From an uncultured Nitrospirales bacterium (GTDB lineage Bacteria; Nitrospirota; Nitrospiria; Nitrospirales; UBA8639), in contig OX638327.1 in the NCBI GenBank assembly GCA_951812745.1, positions 868,001 through 932,000 of the forward strand: a DNA stretch of 64,000 nt, in the 5' to 3' direction. The translations under genes were made by a program, and so were the position numbers. Shown here piece after piece: positions 17,727-26,203 of this stretch. Every line of letters begins with the position of its first letter. Within the stretch, counting starts at the first letter, position 1. The notes below the pieces were generated by a model. It was not told the DNA's origin and ran no database searches. It saw only the letters and a program-made list of their open reading frames with translations.

Positions 17727-19129
17727 CAGGATCGTTTCCCGGCCAGGTGAATCGCCATGCCCTCGACGTCCTCGAATGCCTCCATCAAGGCTTCGGCATG
17801 CGTGGGGTGCGCATGGATCATGCCAGCGACGTCCCTGGCCCTGGCGTGCAACTGCATGGCCATTGCCGCTTCATGCACCAGATCCGCTGCATGCGTTCCG
17901 ACCAAATGCGCCCCCAGGACACGATCCGTTTGGGGGTGGGCCAGGATCTTCACCAACCCGACCGTGTCGCCGACGGCATGGGCCTTGCCTAATGCACTAT
18001 AGCGAAAGCGTCCGATGTTGGGAACGATTCCCTGTTCACGAATTTGCTCTTCGGTCAATCCGACCCGCCCGATCTCCGGCAGTGTAAAGATGCCCGCCGG
18101 CACCACGTCATAATTCATGATTTTCGCGTTCCCCACCAGATTGTCCGCGGCAACTTTGCCTTGTGCCGACGCGACGTGCGCCAACATCGCCTTCCCAACC
18201 ACGTCACCGACGGCATACACGCCCGGCACGTTCGTTTCCATACGGTCGTCGACTTCGATCTCCCCTTTGTCCCCAAGCTTGACGCCCACGTCTTCCAACC
18301 CGATTCCTTTTGTATTGCAGCGCCGCCCCACCGAAACCACAATCGCGTCGCAAACCAGCCGCTCTCCGTCGGCCAATTCCGAGGAGATACCCGCGTCCGT
18401 CTTTTCAACGGACTTCACCGAATTCCCGGCGATGATTCGCACCTGACGTTTCTTCAATTCACGTTCGATAACAGCCGAGATCTCCTCATCTTCCAGCGGC
18501 AACAGACGGGCCATCATTTCCACGACCGTCACCCGTGACCCCAACCCGGCGTACAGGGAAGCAAATTCGCACCCTTCGACTCCTCCACCGACGATGAGTA
18601 ATCGCTCAGGTATTCGTGGAATCTCCAGAGCCTCCTGACTCGTCATGATGTCGTACCCGTCCACGGGAAACATCGGAAGCGCCGGGGACGATGAACCCGT
18701 CGCGATGATAATGCCATCCGCCTGGACCGACGTTTCAGCGCCATCGGGAAGGGTCACCCGCACCGTCCGGTCATTGACGAGTCGTCCCGTTCCCTGGACG
18801 TGCGACACGCCCCAATGCTTCAGCAGCGTGGCAATGCCCTTGACCAGCCCGCCGACGACCCGGTTTTTTCTTACCACCATTTGTGCCGGGACAAAGACCG
18901 GAGGAGAGGAAAGTTGCAGGCCAAGCTCGTGCGCCTTTTTCAGTTTTTCGCCCAGTTCGACGACGGACAGCAGCGCCTTGCTGGGGATGCAGCCCCAATT
19001 CAGGCAGACTCCGCCCAGCGCCCGGTTTTCAATCACCGTCACCTTGGCCCCGAGTTGGGCCGCACGAATGGCTGCCACGTAGCCACCGGGACCCGCGCCG
19101 AGAATGGCAATATGTTTAGGGGAAGGCAT
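17726..19129 (-). CDS. lpdA: Dihydrolipoyl dehydrogenase
   Basis: The 467-residue flavoprotein has the FAD motif ILGAGPGGYVAAIRAAQLG, the redox disulfide GGVCLNWGCIPSKAL near residue 40, a NAD motif LLIVGGGVEGCEFASLYAG and the C-terminal active-site HAHPTHAEALME. It would reoxidise lipoyl groups of the glycine cleavage system or 2-oxoacid dehydrogenases. It overlaps gcvH as TAATG, so H protein and dehydrogenase are coupled. gcvT and gcvP are not nearby. Confidence 0.93.
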   Translation of the reverse strand: MPSPKHIAILGAGPGGYVAAIRAAQLGAKVTVIENRALGGVCLNWGCIPSKALLSVVELGEKLKKAHELGLQLSSPPVFVPAQMVVRKNRVVGGLVKGIATLLKHWGVSHVQGTGRLVNDRTVRVTLPDGAETSVQADGIIIATGSSSPALPMFPVDGYDIMTSQEALEIPRIPERLLIVGGGVEGCEFASLYAGLGSRVTVVEMMARLLPLEDEEISAVIERELKKRQVRIIAGNSVKSVEKTDAGISSELADGERLVCDAIVVSVGRRCNTKGIGLEDVGVKLGDKGEIEVDDRMETNVPGVYAVGDVVGKAMLAHVASAQGKVAADNLVGNAKIMNYDVVPAGIFTLPEIGRVGLTEEQIREQGIVPNIGRFRYSALGKAHAVGDTVGLVKILAHPQTDRVLGAHLVGTHAADLVHEAAMAMQLHARARDVAGMIHAHPTHAEALMEAFEDVEGMAIHLAGKRS

Positions 19130-19512
19130 TAACTCTGCGAGGAAAGAAATTCCTCATACTGCGAGGCCGTCATCAAGGCTTCAACGTCGGCGGGATTGGT
19201 CAATTCGATCACTGCGATCCATCCTTTCACATAGGGATCCTGGTTCAGATATTCAGGATGGTCCTGTAATTCGGTATTCACTTCTGAGATTTTTCCGCTG
19301 ACCGGCGAATACAGACTGGACGTGGCTTTGGTTGATTCCACCTCGCCCATTTCCTGGTTTACGGTCAATTCGGCGCCGACTTTCGGCAAATCCACGAATA
19401 CCACGTCACCCAGGGCATCTTGCGCGAAGTCGCTGATCCCCAGCGTCGCCTGCTGCCCGTCCAGCCGCACCCATTCATGTTCTTTGTGATACCGCAAATC
19501 TTCAGGAATCAT
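19129..19512 (-). CDS. gcvH: Glycine cleavage system H protein
   Basis: From the ATG at 19512 the product is 127 residues, the usual H-protein length. It starts MIPEDLRYHKEHEWVRLDG and carries the lipoylation site in MGEVESTKATSSLYSPVSG, with Lys near residue 63. The longer reading from 19536 adds eight residues. It lies in a tight leftward cluster before lpdA. It could serve glycine cleavage or act as a lipoyl carrier for another pathway. Confidence 0.92.
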   Translation of the reverse strand: MIPEDLRYHKEHEWVRLDGQQATLGISDFAQDALGDVVFVDLPKVGAELTVNQEMGEVESTKATSSLYSPVSGKISEVNTELQDHPEYLNQDPYVKGWIAVIELTNPADVEALMTASQYEEFLSSQS

Positions 19513-19579
19513 TCCCGACAGTCTCCGCTCCCGCATACCGCCTTGGCAAAACTTTTCTTAAATGAGGGGCGCTTGTTTG

Positions 19580-20986
19580 TCAAGGAACGCCACGGTGATC
19601 ATAGATGCGGCCAACTTCTTTGGGAAGGATGGGCGTTTGTGTGCGTGTATGCATTCCCCGGCCGGACAGCACGGCCCAGACTTTCTCAGGCTTTCCAAGG
19701 TACTGAACCAGCTTCACCACAGGGCCCACTTCATCGTTGCTTTCCGAAAAGACCGTGGACGAACCTTGAGCAGTCGGTCGTACAATCGTAGGATTCGGTC
19801 CTTCGATCGCAATCAGAAACCTGTCAAACGGCGCGCGCGCCACAGCGACCCAATCTTCAGCAAAATGAATCAACCCTCGCATGGGGTCGGTCAAGCTCGG
19901 GGATTTTAGTGTCACGCCGAACTCAAGATGAGGAAGACGAACGCGCAACGCTTGAACCAGGCTTTGGACAATTCGGAGCCGTTCCCGGGACTTCCACCCG
20001 GCCCATTTCCAGAATACTGCAGGAAGCTGAACGCCGGAATTGAAATCATTTGCCGGCCCGGCCCGGTCATCGTGAAACATGCGGACCGGGTCGAAGTCCA
20101 CACCGAATTCTCTCGCAAATAACTGTACCGCCAGGGGACTGAATCCTTCATACTGGCCCACGGGCATCTCATTGCGGAACACCAGTCCTCTCAATGGAAG
20201 GTCACGGAGTTGCGCCAGCCAATCCACAAGGAATTTCTGGTATCCCCAAAAATGCAACGAATAATAGGGTGAATGCCGCACCGTTCCCGATTGCGGGTCG
20301 TAGATCCAATCTTTCCAATCGTCCAATTTCCGTTCTTGGGCGAATTGTCCCAAGCACCTCAGGGTCACCCCAAGATAGACCGCTGCTCCTCGAGAGTGCA
20401 GATGCTGAACAGCGGAACGCATCGCAGCAATAGAGAAAAGTTCCCTGTTGTCTTGCGAATTCCCGTCAACTCTGCATGGGACATCCAATAGAATTACGGA
20501 CCCTTCGACTTCCCGGTTCGTTGCAATCATGGCATCCACGTCACCGGGCAAGGCCCCCAGAGATGTCAGAATTCCCCTGATCGAGCCACTCGTCAGCGGT
20601 TGGCTCAATTGTTCCTCAAGTTTCGTTACGCGAAACCGGGCATCAGCCTGATACACGTTCCAGGTCCGCGTATCGGCTACAAAGCGAAAATGCTCAAGAG
20701 CCGAAGACAGATTTCCCGTCTTCTGATGCGCCCGGGCCAACCACCATCGTGCTTCCAGCGACAGGGACGATTGGGGATGCGTCCGTAAGAACCGGTTCAG
20801 CAACAGCACGGCCGTCGAATAATCGGCACGAAGAAAAGCACGTTCCGCCTGATCCAAAGAGTGTTTCTCGGTTTGGTCGCGTAATGCCCTGACTCCCACG
20901 TCAGGTCCGGCAGCGCGGAAACACCCGCTCAACAAAAGGAGGGCGGCCAGCGTGATGACCATGAATCGCCAATACGGAAACGGCAT
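19580..20986 (-). CDS. Lipoprotein with TPR-like helices and a GHL13/PgaB-like domain
   Basis: The 468-residue precursor has a signal and lipobox LLSGC near residue 22. Residues about 40-130 are helical with TPR-like spacing (AERAFLRADYSTAVLLLNRF; ARAHQKTGNLSSALEHFRF). The rest, from about 150, has the features of a barrel domain like the C-terminal half of PgaB (GHL13): WIYDPQSG, LHFWGYQKFLVDWLAQL, LRGLVFRNEMP. It may act on an exopolysaccharide at the outer membrane. The domain call is by pattern and is moderately sure. Confidence 0.6.
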   Translation of the reverse strand: MPFPYWRFMVITLAALLLLSGCFRAAGPDVGVRALRDQTEKHSLDQAERAFLRADYSTAVLLLNRFLRTHPQSSLSLEARWWLARAHQKTGNLSSALEHFRFVADTRTWNVYQADARFRVTKLEEQLSQPLTSGSIRGILTSLGALPGDVDAMIATNREVEGSVILLDVPCRVDGNSQDNRELFSIAAMRSAVQHLHSRGAAVYLGVTLRCLGQFAQERKLDDWKDWIYDPQSGTVRHSPYYSLHFWGYQKFLVDWLAQLRDLPLRGLVFRNEMPVGQYEGFSPLAVQLFAREFGVDFDPVRMFHDDRAGPANDFNSGVQLPAVFWKWAGWKSRERLRIVQSLVQALRVRLPHLEFGVTLKSPSLTDPMRGLIHFAEDWVAVARAPFDRFLIAIEGPNPTIVRPTAQGSSTVFSESNDEVGPVVKLVQYLGKPEKVWAVLSGRGMHTRTQTPILPKEVGRIYDHRGVP

Positions 20987-21022
20987 CTAGAGAAGAATTG
21001 TCAATGTTCAGCAGTTGCAGAT

Positions 21023-21047
21023 CAGATTAGCGTAGCGTAATCCGACA
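21023..21047. repeat. Short palindromic repeat, family A
   Basis: cagattagcgtagcgtaatc followed by cgac is a perfect-arm variant of family A between ndk and the GHL13-like gene. Confidence 0.55.
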
Positions 21048-21119
21048 CCAGAACTCTACCCCACCTGACCTCCCCTTACAAAGGGGAGGAAAAAGACCGT
21101 CATGCCTTCTGTGTCCCCA

Positions 21120-21170
21120 TCCTTTATAAGGACGGGGACTTTTTCCGAAGAGGGAAAAGTCGGGAGGTAG
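21120..21170. repeat. Family C repeat, about 51 bp, inverted copy at 61353-61403
   Basis: The stretch contains ggacggggactttttccgaa and gagggaaaagtcgggaggta. Its reverse complement, with few changes, is found at 61353-61403. A shorter part (ccttacaaaggaggag-type) occurs at 21067-21090 and 57321-57357. All copies are intergenic. Confidence 0.65.
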
Positions 21171-21187
21171 AGGCGACTCTGTACATT

Positions 21188-21215
21188 GTCGGGTTACGCC
21201 TTCGGCTAACCCGAC
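21188..21215. repeat. Short palindromic repeat, family A
   Basis: gtcgggttacgccttcggct followed by aacccgac is a near-perfect hairpin just after the ndk stop and may also act as a transcript end. Confidence 0.6.
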
Positions 21216-21229
21216 CGGCACGACAGCGT

Positions 21230-21655
21230 TCAATGCCCCGCCTGCAAATCCATACTCGGAAAAAAATACCCTATTTCGAAGTTGGCTGTTTCGGGAGAAT
21301 CCGATCCATGAACCGCATTGGCCTCAATCGAAGCCCCATGCGCCGCTCGAATCGTGCCGGCCTCTGCTTTCTGTGGATCGGTCGCTCCCATCAGCTCCCG
21401 GTTTGCCTGGATCGCGTTTTCTCCTTCGAGCACAAGAACGACTGACGGCCCCGAGGACATGAACGTAGTCAGATCATGAAAAAATGGGCGTGCACGGTGA
21501 ACGGCGTAGAACCCTTCGGCAATCGATTCGGACAAATGCATCATTTTTATGGCAATCGGATTCAGCCCGGCAGCTTCATATCGCCGGATCACGTCGCCAA
21601 TCACCCGTTTGTTCACGGCATCAGGTTTAATAATCGCTAACGTTCGTTCCACCAT
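21230..21655 (-). CDS. ndk: Nucleoside diphosphate kinase
   Basis: The 141-residue protein exchanges the terminal phosphate between nucleoside tri- and diphosphates. It starts [20 protein letters not shown] and has the active-site His116 in NAVHGSDS. The C-terminus matches the family (FEIGYFFP). It stands at the left side of a divergent gap facing the lytic transglycosylase gene. Confidence 0.95.
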   Translation of the reverse strand: MVERTLAIIKPDAVNKRVIGDVIRRYEAAGLNPIAIKMMHLSESIAEGFYAVHRARPFFHDLTTFMSSGPSVVLVLEGENAIQANRELMGATDPQKAEAGTIRAAHGASIEANAVHGSDSPETANFEIGYFFPSMDLQAGH

Positions 21656-22010
21656 CCTTCCTCATCCTTTCTTCATTGCTTCACATTCGGCATCGTTTCA
21701 CACGCCTTCATCCTCATCCAATATCAACTATGCTGAAAACAGTCTCCCTGGTTCCTCAGATGCCTTCATGCAGGGCCTCGACTAGACTAACACGTTCCAG
21801 GAGAACAACACCAACACGCAGCGAACAACGATCGTTCTTGCGTATGCTTCAAATGAACACCATAGACGACGTTGAACATCTTCTGGTTTTTCGCATTCAG
21901 TATCTCGACCGTTCATTACGAAAGCATGCTTGCGATTGACACCGGATTCGTGCAAAGATAGAAACCAAATGTGTATTCGGGGCAAACATCGTTGGGCGGC
22001 GAAAAGTTCC
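21656..22010. other. Divergent gap between ndk and the lytic transglycosylase gene
   Basis: The only signal I can support is a promoter for the right-hand gene at 21936-21964. Short open frames on both strands lack ribosome sites and recognisable content. Confidence 0.45.
21936..21964 (+). promoter_or_regulatory. Candidate promoter for the lytic transglycosylase gene
   Basis: A perfect TTGACA (21936-21941), 17 bases, then TAGAAA (21959-21964) precede the gene. Transcription would start near 21971, which makes the ATG at 21969 unlikely and favours the ATG at 22011. Confidence 0.5.
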
Positions 22011-22787
22011 ATGATTTCGCTTCTGTCGAAATACCGTCCGGAGAAACCTGAATTTTTACGGGCGGCATCCGTCATCGGAAAGAGTACGGCAGCTTGTGCC
22101 GGTCTCCTGTTGCTTATTGCGGGAGTCTGGCTGAACGTTCCCGTCACCCAGCCAATTCCTTCGTCCCCGTCTGAACCCAAAACCGTGGCACCTATGCCGG
22201 CTCCGGTCAAGTCCGATCTCGCCTGGTGGGAGGTACGTCGTTTCCAGCACCACATTGAAACCCGTCTACCCCAGTATCGGCGGCAATTTGAAGGCGTCGC
22301 GCAGGCCTATGGCATTTCCTGGACGTTACTGGCGGCTCAAGCCTATCAGGAATCACGTTGGGACCGGCATGCCGTCAGTCCAACCGGAGTTCGGGGCATC
22401 ATGATGCTCACCCGCGATACCGCTTCGTCTTTGGGCATTCAAAACCGAACAGATCCCACCAAGAGCATTGAAGGTGGAGCCCGGTATTTTCAGAGCCTGG
22501 AGAAACGCCTTCCCCGCCGTATCGGCAAAGCCGATCGGATCTGGATTGCCCTGGCGGCCTATAACGTGGGCATGGGGCATATCAAGGATGCCCAACACTT
22601 GGCCCGCCGGATGGGTAAGAATCCCCATTCCTGGAATGATCTCAAGACTATGCTGCCCCTCCTGGCTCAAAAACCCTACTACGAAACCTTGCGATACGGG
22701 TACGCTCGCGGTTGGGAGCCCGTCCGGTACGTGAAACGCATCCGCGCCTACCACGCCTTGCTCCAGCAATACCTCAGCGAAATCTGA
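22011..22787 (+). CDS. Membrane-anchored lytic transglycosylase (SLT/MltF-like domain)
   Basis: The 258-residue product from the ATG at 22011 has one N-terminal span (TAACAGLLLLIAGVWLNV) and a periplasmic SLT domain from about 90. The catalytic Glu lies in AAQAYQESRWDRHAVSPTG, followed by VRGIMMLTRDTA and the AAYNVGMGHIKDA motif. This matches the C-terminal catalytic module of MltF, which cleaves the MurNAc-GlcNAc bond. The N-terminal solute-binding domain of MltF is absent. A longer frame upstream starts with TTG at 21930. Confidence 0.85.
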   Translation: MISLLSKYRPEKPEFLRAASVIGKSTAACAGLLLLIAGVWLNVPVTQPIPSSPSEPKTVAPMPAPVKSDLAWWEVRRFQHHIETRLPQYRRQFEGVAQAYGISWTLLAAQAYQESRWDRHAVSPTGVRGIMMLTRDTASSLGIQNRTDPTKSIEGGARYFQSLEKRLPRRIGKADRIWIALAAYNVGMGHIKDAQHLARRMGKNPHSWNDLKTMLPLLAQKPYYETLRYGYARGWEPVRYVKRIRAYHALLQQYLSEI

Positions 22788-22812
22788 CGATTCTCCGAGA
22801 GTTGGAGAAGCT

Positions 22813-23075
22813 ATGAATGCAGAAGATATGGAGCGGCTGAAACGCCACTTTAGCGTTGTTGCTGAAGGACTCCAGCACGATCTTCAGCAAGTAGCCGAAG
22901 GCCATCAGGTCATCCTTACTCAGGTTCAACAATTTCGAGAAGATGTCAAGAAAGAGTTTAAGGAAGTCAGGGCGTTGTTGAAGTTTCCTTTGCAGAACCG
23001 GATCATCGAATCCAAGCGCTTGAAACGGACATGGGTGTTCTCAAGGCAAGACTCAATCGCCTCGAAGCTCGATAA
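22813..23075 (+). pseudogene. Small coiled-coil protein gene with a one-base frameshift
   Basis: The frame starts at an ATG with ggagaag upstream and reads MNAEDMERLKRHFSVVAEGL, a helical coiled-coil protein. Near 22984 (aagtttcc) the sequence loses frame: in the next frame it reads AEPDHRIQALETDMGVLKAR, then LNRLEAR and a stop at 23073-23075, which completes the heptad pattern seen in this kind of protein. Without correction the frame ends at 23088 with unrelated residues. A missing T in the T run is the simplest explanation, either real mutation or sequencing error. The function is unknown. Confidence 0.6.
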
Positions 23076-23084
23076 AGATAGTCC

Positions 23085-23119
23085 GTAGGTCGGGTTAGCC
23101 GAAGGCGTAACCCGACAAT
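23085..23119. repeat. Short palindromic repeat, family A (reference copy)
   Basis: gtaggtcgggttagccgaag followed by gcgtaacccgacaat forms a hairpin with arms gtcgggttagcc-type and ggcgtaacccgac. Close copies are at 37901-37934 and 44095-44129. Confidence 0.65.
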
Positions 23120-23163
23120 TTTTGCGTCACCCCGCACCGCACCCTTCATCTGTGCGACAAATC

Positions 23164-23194
23164 GGTCGGATTACGCTACGCTCATCCGACCGAC
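23164..23194. repeat. Short palindromic repeat, family A variant
   Basis: ggtcggattacgctacgctc followed by atccgaccgac has arms of about eight bases. Confidence 0.6.
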
Positions 23195-23230
23195 GCCCTG
23201 GCTCTCTACCCCAAGGTATGTCCCGGGCAG

Positions 23231-23272
23231 CCCCCCTCACCCCAGCCCTCTCCCACGGTGGGGAGAGGGTGT
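23231..23272. repeat. Short palindromic repeat, family B
   Basis: cccctcaccccagccctctc followed by ccacggtggggagagggtgtg folds through ctctccc/gggagag arms. Confidence 0.6.
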
Positions 23273-23388
23273 GATCAAAGCCAGGATGCAACCCTACGAC
23301 ATCTTTACAATCAATCCCGCCATCATTGTGGCAACGTGATTCCTTCGCGTAAGATGCCTCAACGGCTTCTAAACGTTCTTGATTGACC

Positions 23389-24117
23389 ATGAACGCCTCA
23401 CCCACGATTCAGGATTTGAAGGCGCGGCTTGCTCGAGCCACCGCCGTGACGGTCCTGACTGGAGCCGGCATTTCCGCGGACAGCGGCGTGCCGACGTTTC
23501 GGGGTGCGGATGGGCTGTGGAAGGATCACCGGCCCGAAGAACTCGCCTCGCCCGAGGCTTTTGCCCGCGATCCCAAGCTCGTGTGGGAATGGTACAATTG
23601 GCGCCGCGAACTCCTGGCAACCAAGCAACCGAATCCGGCCCATACCGCCCTTGTGGAACTGGAACGCAAGATAAACAATTTTTGGCTCATCACTCAAAAC
23701 GTCGATGGGCTCCACCCTTTGGCTGGATCTCAACGCCTATCGGAAATCCACGGCAATATCTGGAAGGTGCGTTGCACTCAATGCGGACAGATAGTCGTCA
23801 ATCGCGACGTGCCCATCGCCATCTTACCTGAATGTTCAACCTGCCGGGGACTTCTTCGTCCTCACATCGTCTGGTTCGGAGAATCCCTTGATCCTGAAGA
23901 TTTGCAACACAGTTTCGACGCGTTACGAAATTGCGAAATCCTTCTGATTATCGGCACGTCCGGCGTGGTGTACCCGGCCGCGTCTTTCGGGCCCATTGCC
24001 AAAGAAAATGGAGCCTTCGTAGCGGAACTGAATCTGGACCCAACGCCCAATTCCAACCTGGTCGACGTGGCCATCCAGGGTCATGCCAAAGATCTGGTAC
24101 CTCAAATTGTCTCGTAA
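23389..24117 (+). CDS. cobB: NAD-dependent protein deacylase, SIR2 family
   Basis: The 242-residue sirtuin shows the NAD motif TGAGISADSGVPTFRG, TQNVDGLH, the catalytic His121 in SEIHGN, and a zinc site with Cys129, 132, 149 and 152. Tyr69 and Arg72 in WEWYNWRRE form the YxxR pair that marks class III (SIRT5-like) enzymes, so removal of acidic acyl groups such as succinyl is likely along with deacetylation. I start at the ATG at 23389, and a TTG two codons earlier is possible. It lies just upstream of the sulfur-carrier cluster but has its own spacing of 91 bases. Confidence 0.92.
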   Translation: MNASPTIQDLKARLARATAVTVLTGAGISADSGVPTFRGADGLWKDHRPEELASPEAFARDPKLVWEWYNWRRELLATKQPNPAHTALVELERKINNFWLITQNVDGLHPLAGSQRLSEIHGNIWKVRCTQCGQIVVNRDVPIAILPECSTCRGLLRPHIVWFGESLDPEDLQHSFDALRNCEILLIIGTSGVVYPAASFGPIAKENGAFVAELNLDPTPNSNLVDVAIQGHAKDLVPQIVS

Positions 24118-24208
24118 CCCCTTGTAATTTCACATTTTCTTGACGACATTGTTATGAGTTTGTTACTCTTAACTGTTTATAGTCATATCCCATAGGGCGG
24201 AGAACATA

Positions 24209-24409
24209 ATGCAAATCACCATTAATGGTAAACCCGAAGAGCTGCAGGCCGACACGATCATGGACGTCCTCAAACATAAGGACATCGACCCACATATGGT
24301 TGCCGTTGAACTCAACACTCAAATTGTCGAACGAGACCAGCTTGACACCACAAACGTCCGGGACGGCGATAAAGTAGAATTCCTGTTTTATATGGGTGGA
24401 GGGACGTGA
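24209..24409 (+). CDS. ThiS/CysO-like sulfur carrier protein (carrier 1)
   Basis: The 66-residue beta-grasp protein starts MQITINGKPEELQADTIMDV and ends FLFYMGGGT. Sulfur carriers of this fold are adenylated and thiocarboxylated at a terminal Gly-Gly. Here one Thr follows the glycines, so the tail must be trimmed first. The ribosome site is ggcggag. The stop overlaps the GTG start of the cysteine synthase gene, so the two are coupled. This points to a CysO-like role in cysteine synthesis rather than thiazole synthesis, and no thiG or thiH is nearby. Confidence 0.85.
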   Translation: MQITINGKPEELQADTIMDVLKHKDIDPHMVAVELNTQIVERDQLDTTNVRDGDKVEFLFYMGGGT

Positions 24410-25335
24410 CCACCCGATATTTATCAAAAATTACGGAGGGAATCGGCAAGACGCCTCTGGTTCGCTTGAATCGCCTTTCCGAGGACGGTGGCGCCACCAT
24501 TTTCGGAAAAGTGGAGTTTGCCAATCCCGGCGGGAGCGTCAAGGATCGGATCTGCCTCAATATGATTGATGAGGCTGAACGCACCGGCACACTCCAACCC
24601 GGAGGAACAATTGTCGAACCGACCAGCGGCAATACGGGGATCGGGCTTGCATTAATCGCCGCGGTTCGCGGCTATAAACTGATTCTGGTCATGCCCGAAA
24701 GCATGAGCCTCGAGCGCGCAAGCCTGTTATCCTCCTATGGCGCGCAATTGATTTTAACCCCGGCCTGGGAAGGCATGCAGGGTTCGATTCGAGAGGCCCA
24801 GAGCATTATTGCCCAAAACCCCGAATACTTTATGCCCGACCAATTTTCCAATCCGGCGAATCCCGCAATCCACCGGGCCACGACGGCAATTGAGATCTGG
24901 GACGCGATGGACGGCAACATCGATGCGTTTGTCGCAGCCGTGGGGACGGGCGGGACCATTACGGGGTGCGGGGAGGTGCTGAAAGAACGTGCTCCGGCCA
25001 CCAAAATCGTGGCCGTGGAACCGTCGGGATCTCCGGTGCTCTCCGGCGGGGCACCCGGGCCGCATAAGATTCAAGGCATCGGCGCCGGCTTTGTGCCAAA
25101 AGTGCTGAATCGCTCCATCATTGATGATATTATTCGTGTCACCGACGACCAGGCCTATCAGACCACGAAACTGCTGGCGAAAAAGGAAGGGCTGCTCGTG
25201 GGTATTTCCGCCGGAGCCAACGTGTTTGCAGCCCAGCAGGTCGCGAAAGACCTGAAGCCGGATCAAAACGTGGTCACGGTATTATGCGATACGGGCGAAC
25301 GGTATCTGAGCATCGAAAAATATTTTAACATCTAG
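24406..25335 (+). CDS. cysM: Cysteine synthase (PLP), probably carrier-dependent
   Basis: The 309-residue fold type II PLP enzyme has the PLP lysine Lys46 in GGSVKDR, the substrate loop PTSGNTG (72-78), the phosphate loop GTGGT near 178 and GPHKIQGIGAGF near 223. It would replace the acetyl (or phosphate) group of an activated serine with sulfur. The gene starts with GTG inside the stop of carrier 1. By analogy with the CysO-CysM pair of mycobacteria, the sulfur donor may be the thiocarboxylated carrier rather than free sulfide. Family features alone also fit CysK. Confidence 0.88.
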   Translation: MTTRYLSKITEGIGKTPLVRLNRLSEDGGATIFGKVEFANPGGSVKDRICLNMIDEAERTGTLQPGGTIVEPTSGNTGIGLALIAAVRGYKLILVMPESMSLERASLLSSYGAQLILTPAWEGMQGSIREAQSIIAQNPEYFMPDQFSNPANPAIHRATTAIEIWDAMDGNIDAFVAAVGTGGTITGCGEVLKERAPATKIVAVEPSGSPVLSGGAPGPHKIQGIGAGFVPKVLNRSIIDDIIRVTDDQAYQTTKLLAKKEGLLVGISAGANVFAAQQVAKDLKPDQNVVTVLCDTGERYLSIEKYFNI

Positions 25336-25343
25336 CAGGCGAC

Positions 25344-26171
25344 ATGAGCTTCACGGAAGAACAAATCACCCGATACAGCCGGCACATCCTGTTGCCCGAA
25401 GTCGGTGGGAAGGGACAGAAGAAAATTGCCCAGGCGAAAGTGTTTGTGGTCGGGGCCGGAGGGCTGGGTTCGCCGGCAGCCTTATACTTGGCCGCAGCCG
25501 GTATCGGAACGATTGGATTGATCGACAGCGACGTGGTCGACCGGTCCAATCTTCAACGACAGGTCCTTCACCATACTCCCGACGTCGGACGGTCGAAGGT
25601 GCAATCGGCGAAAGAAAAAATTTACCTCCTGAATCCCGACGTGACCGTTGAAACATACGAAGATCGATTTACCGCCTCCAATGCGATGGACTATATCGCG
25701 CCCTACGACGTGGTGATTGATGGGGTGGATACGTTTCCTGCAAAGTTTCTCATCAATGATGCGTGCTATTTCGCGGAGAAACCCCTTGTCCACGGCGGGA
25801 TCCTCCGGTTCGAGGGCCGGGTGTTCTCCATTGTACCCAAGCAATCGGCCTGCTACCGGTGCATTTTCAATCATCCCCCTCCGCCCGGGCTCGTGCCCAG
25901 TTGCCAGGAGGCCGGCATCATCGGCGTCGTGGCCGGCATCATCGGGACCATTCAGGCCACGGAGACGTTGAAATTGATCCTTGGAATCGGGGATCCGCTC
26001 ACCGACCGGATTCTCGACTTTGATGCTCGAAAAACCGCATTTCGTGAAATCAAGACAAAACGAAATGCCAGGTGTCCCTTGTGTGGGGACCATCCGACCA
26101 TTACCGAACTGTTTGAGCACGAACAGGAGGCGTGCCAACTACAAACGCCCGGAGCGCTCGGCGTTTCCTAG
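25344..26171 (+). CDS. MoeB/ThiF-type E1-like carrier-activating enzyme 1
   Basis: The 275-residue enzyme has the ATP motif VVGAGGLGSPAALYLAAAGIG (34-54), the RQVLHHT segment, zinc pairs CYRC (170-173) and CPLC (245-248), and the conserved Cys187 in VPSCQEAGIIG. It would adenylate the Gly-Gly end of a sulfur carrier. It has no rhodanese domain. The usual DNFxxR motif reads DTFPAK (129-134), a clear departure from the second E1 in this cluster. It lies 8 bases after cysM, so it is probably assigned to carrier 1. Confidence 0.88.
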   Translation: MSFTEEQITRYSRHILLPEVGGKGQKKIAQAKVFVVGAGGLGSPAALYLAAAGIGTIGLIDSDVVDRSNLQRQVLHHTPDVGRSKVQSAKEKIYLLNPDVTVETYEDRFTASNAMDYIAPYDVVIDGVDTFPAKFLINDACYFAEKPLVHGGILRFEGRVFSIVPKQSACYRCIFNHPPPPGLVPSCQEAGIIGVVAGIIGTIQATETLKLILGIGDPLTDRILDFDARKTAFREIKTKRNARCPLCGDHPTITELFEHEQEACQLQTPGALGVS

Positions 26172-26203
26172 TTTGCCGGCCGGATGCGGAAGGAGGTTGA
26201 ACC

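Larger units (their letters stand above)
23076..23388. other. Intergenic stretch holding three repeats
   Basis: This gap contains two family A copies (23085-23119 and 23164-23194) and one family B copy (23231-23272), then about 115 bases before the sirtuin start in which I see no clear promoter. Confidence 0.6.

Noticed and set aside
24118-24208. A possible thiamine (TPP) riboswitch before the ThiS-like gene
   Set aside because: I see no TPP-riboswitch core (no CUGAGA plus ACCUGAUC-type pair), and the neighbours point to sulfur amino acids rather than thiamine.
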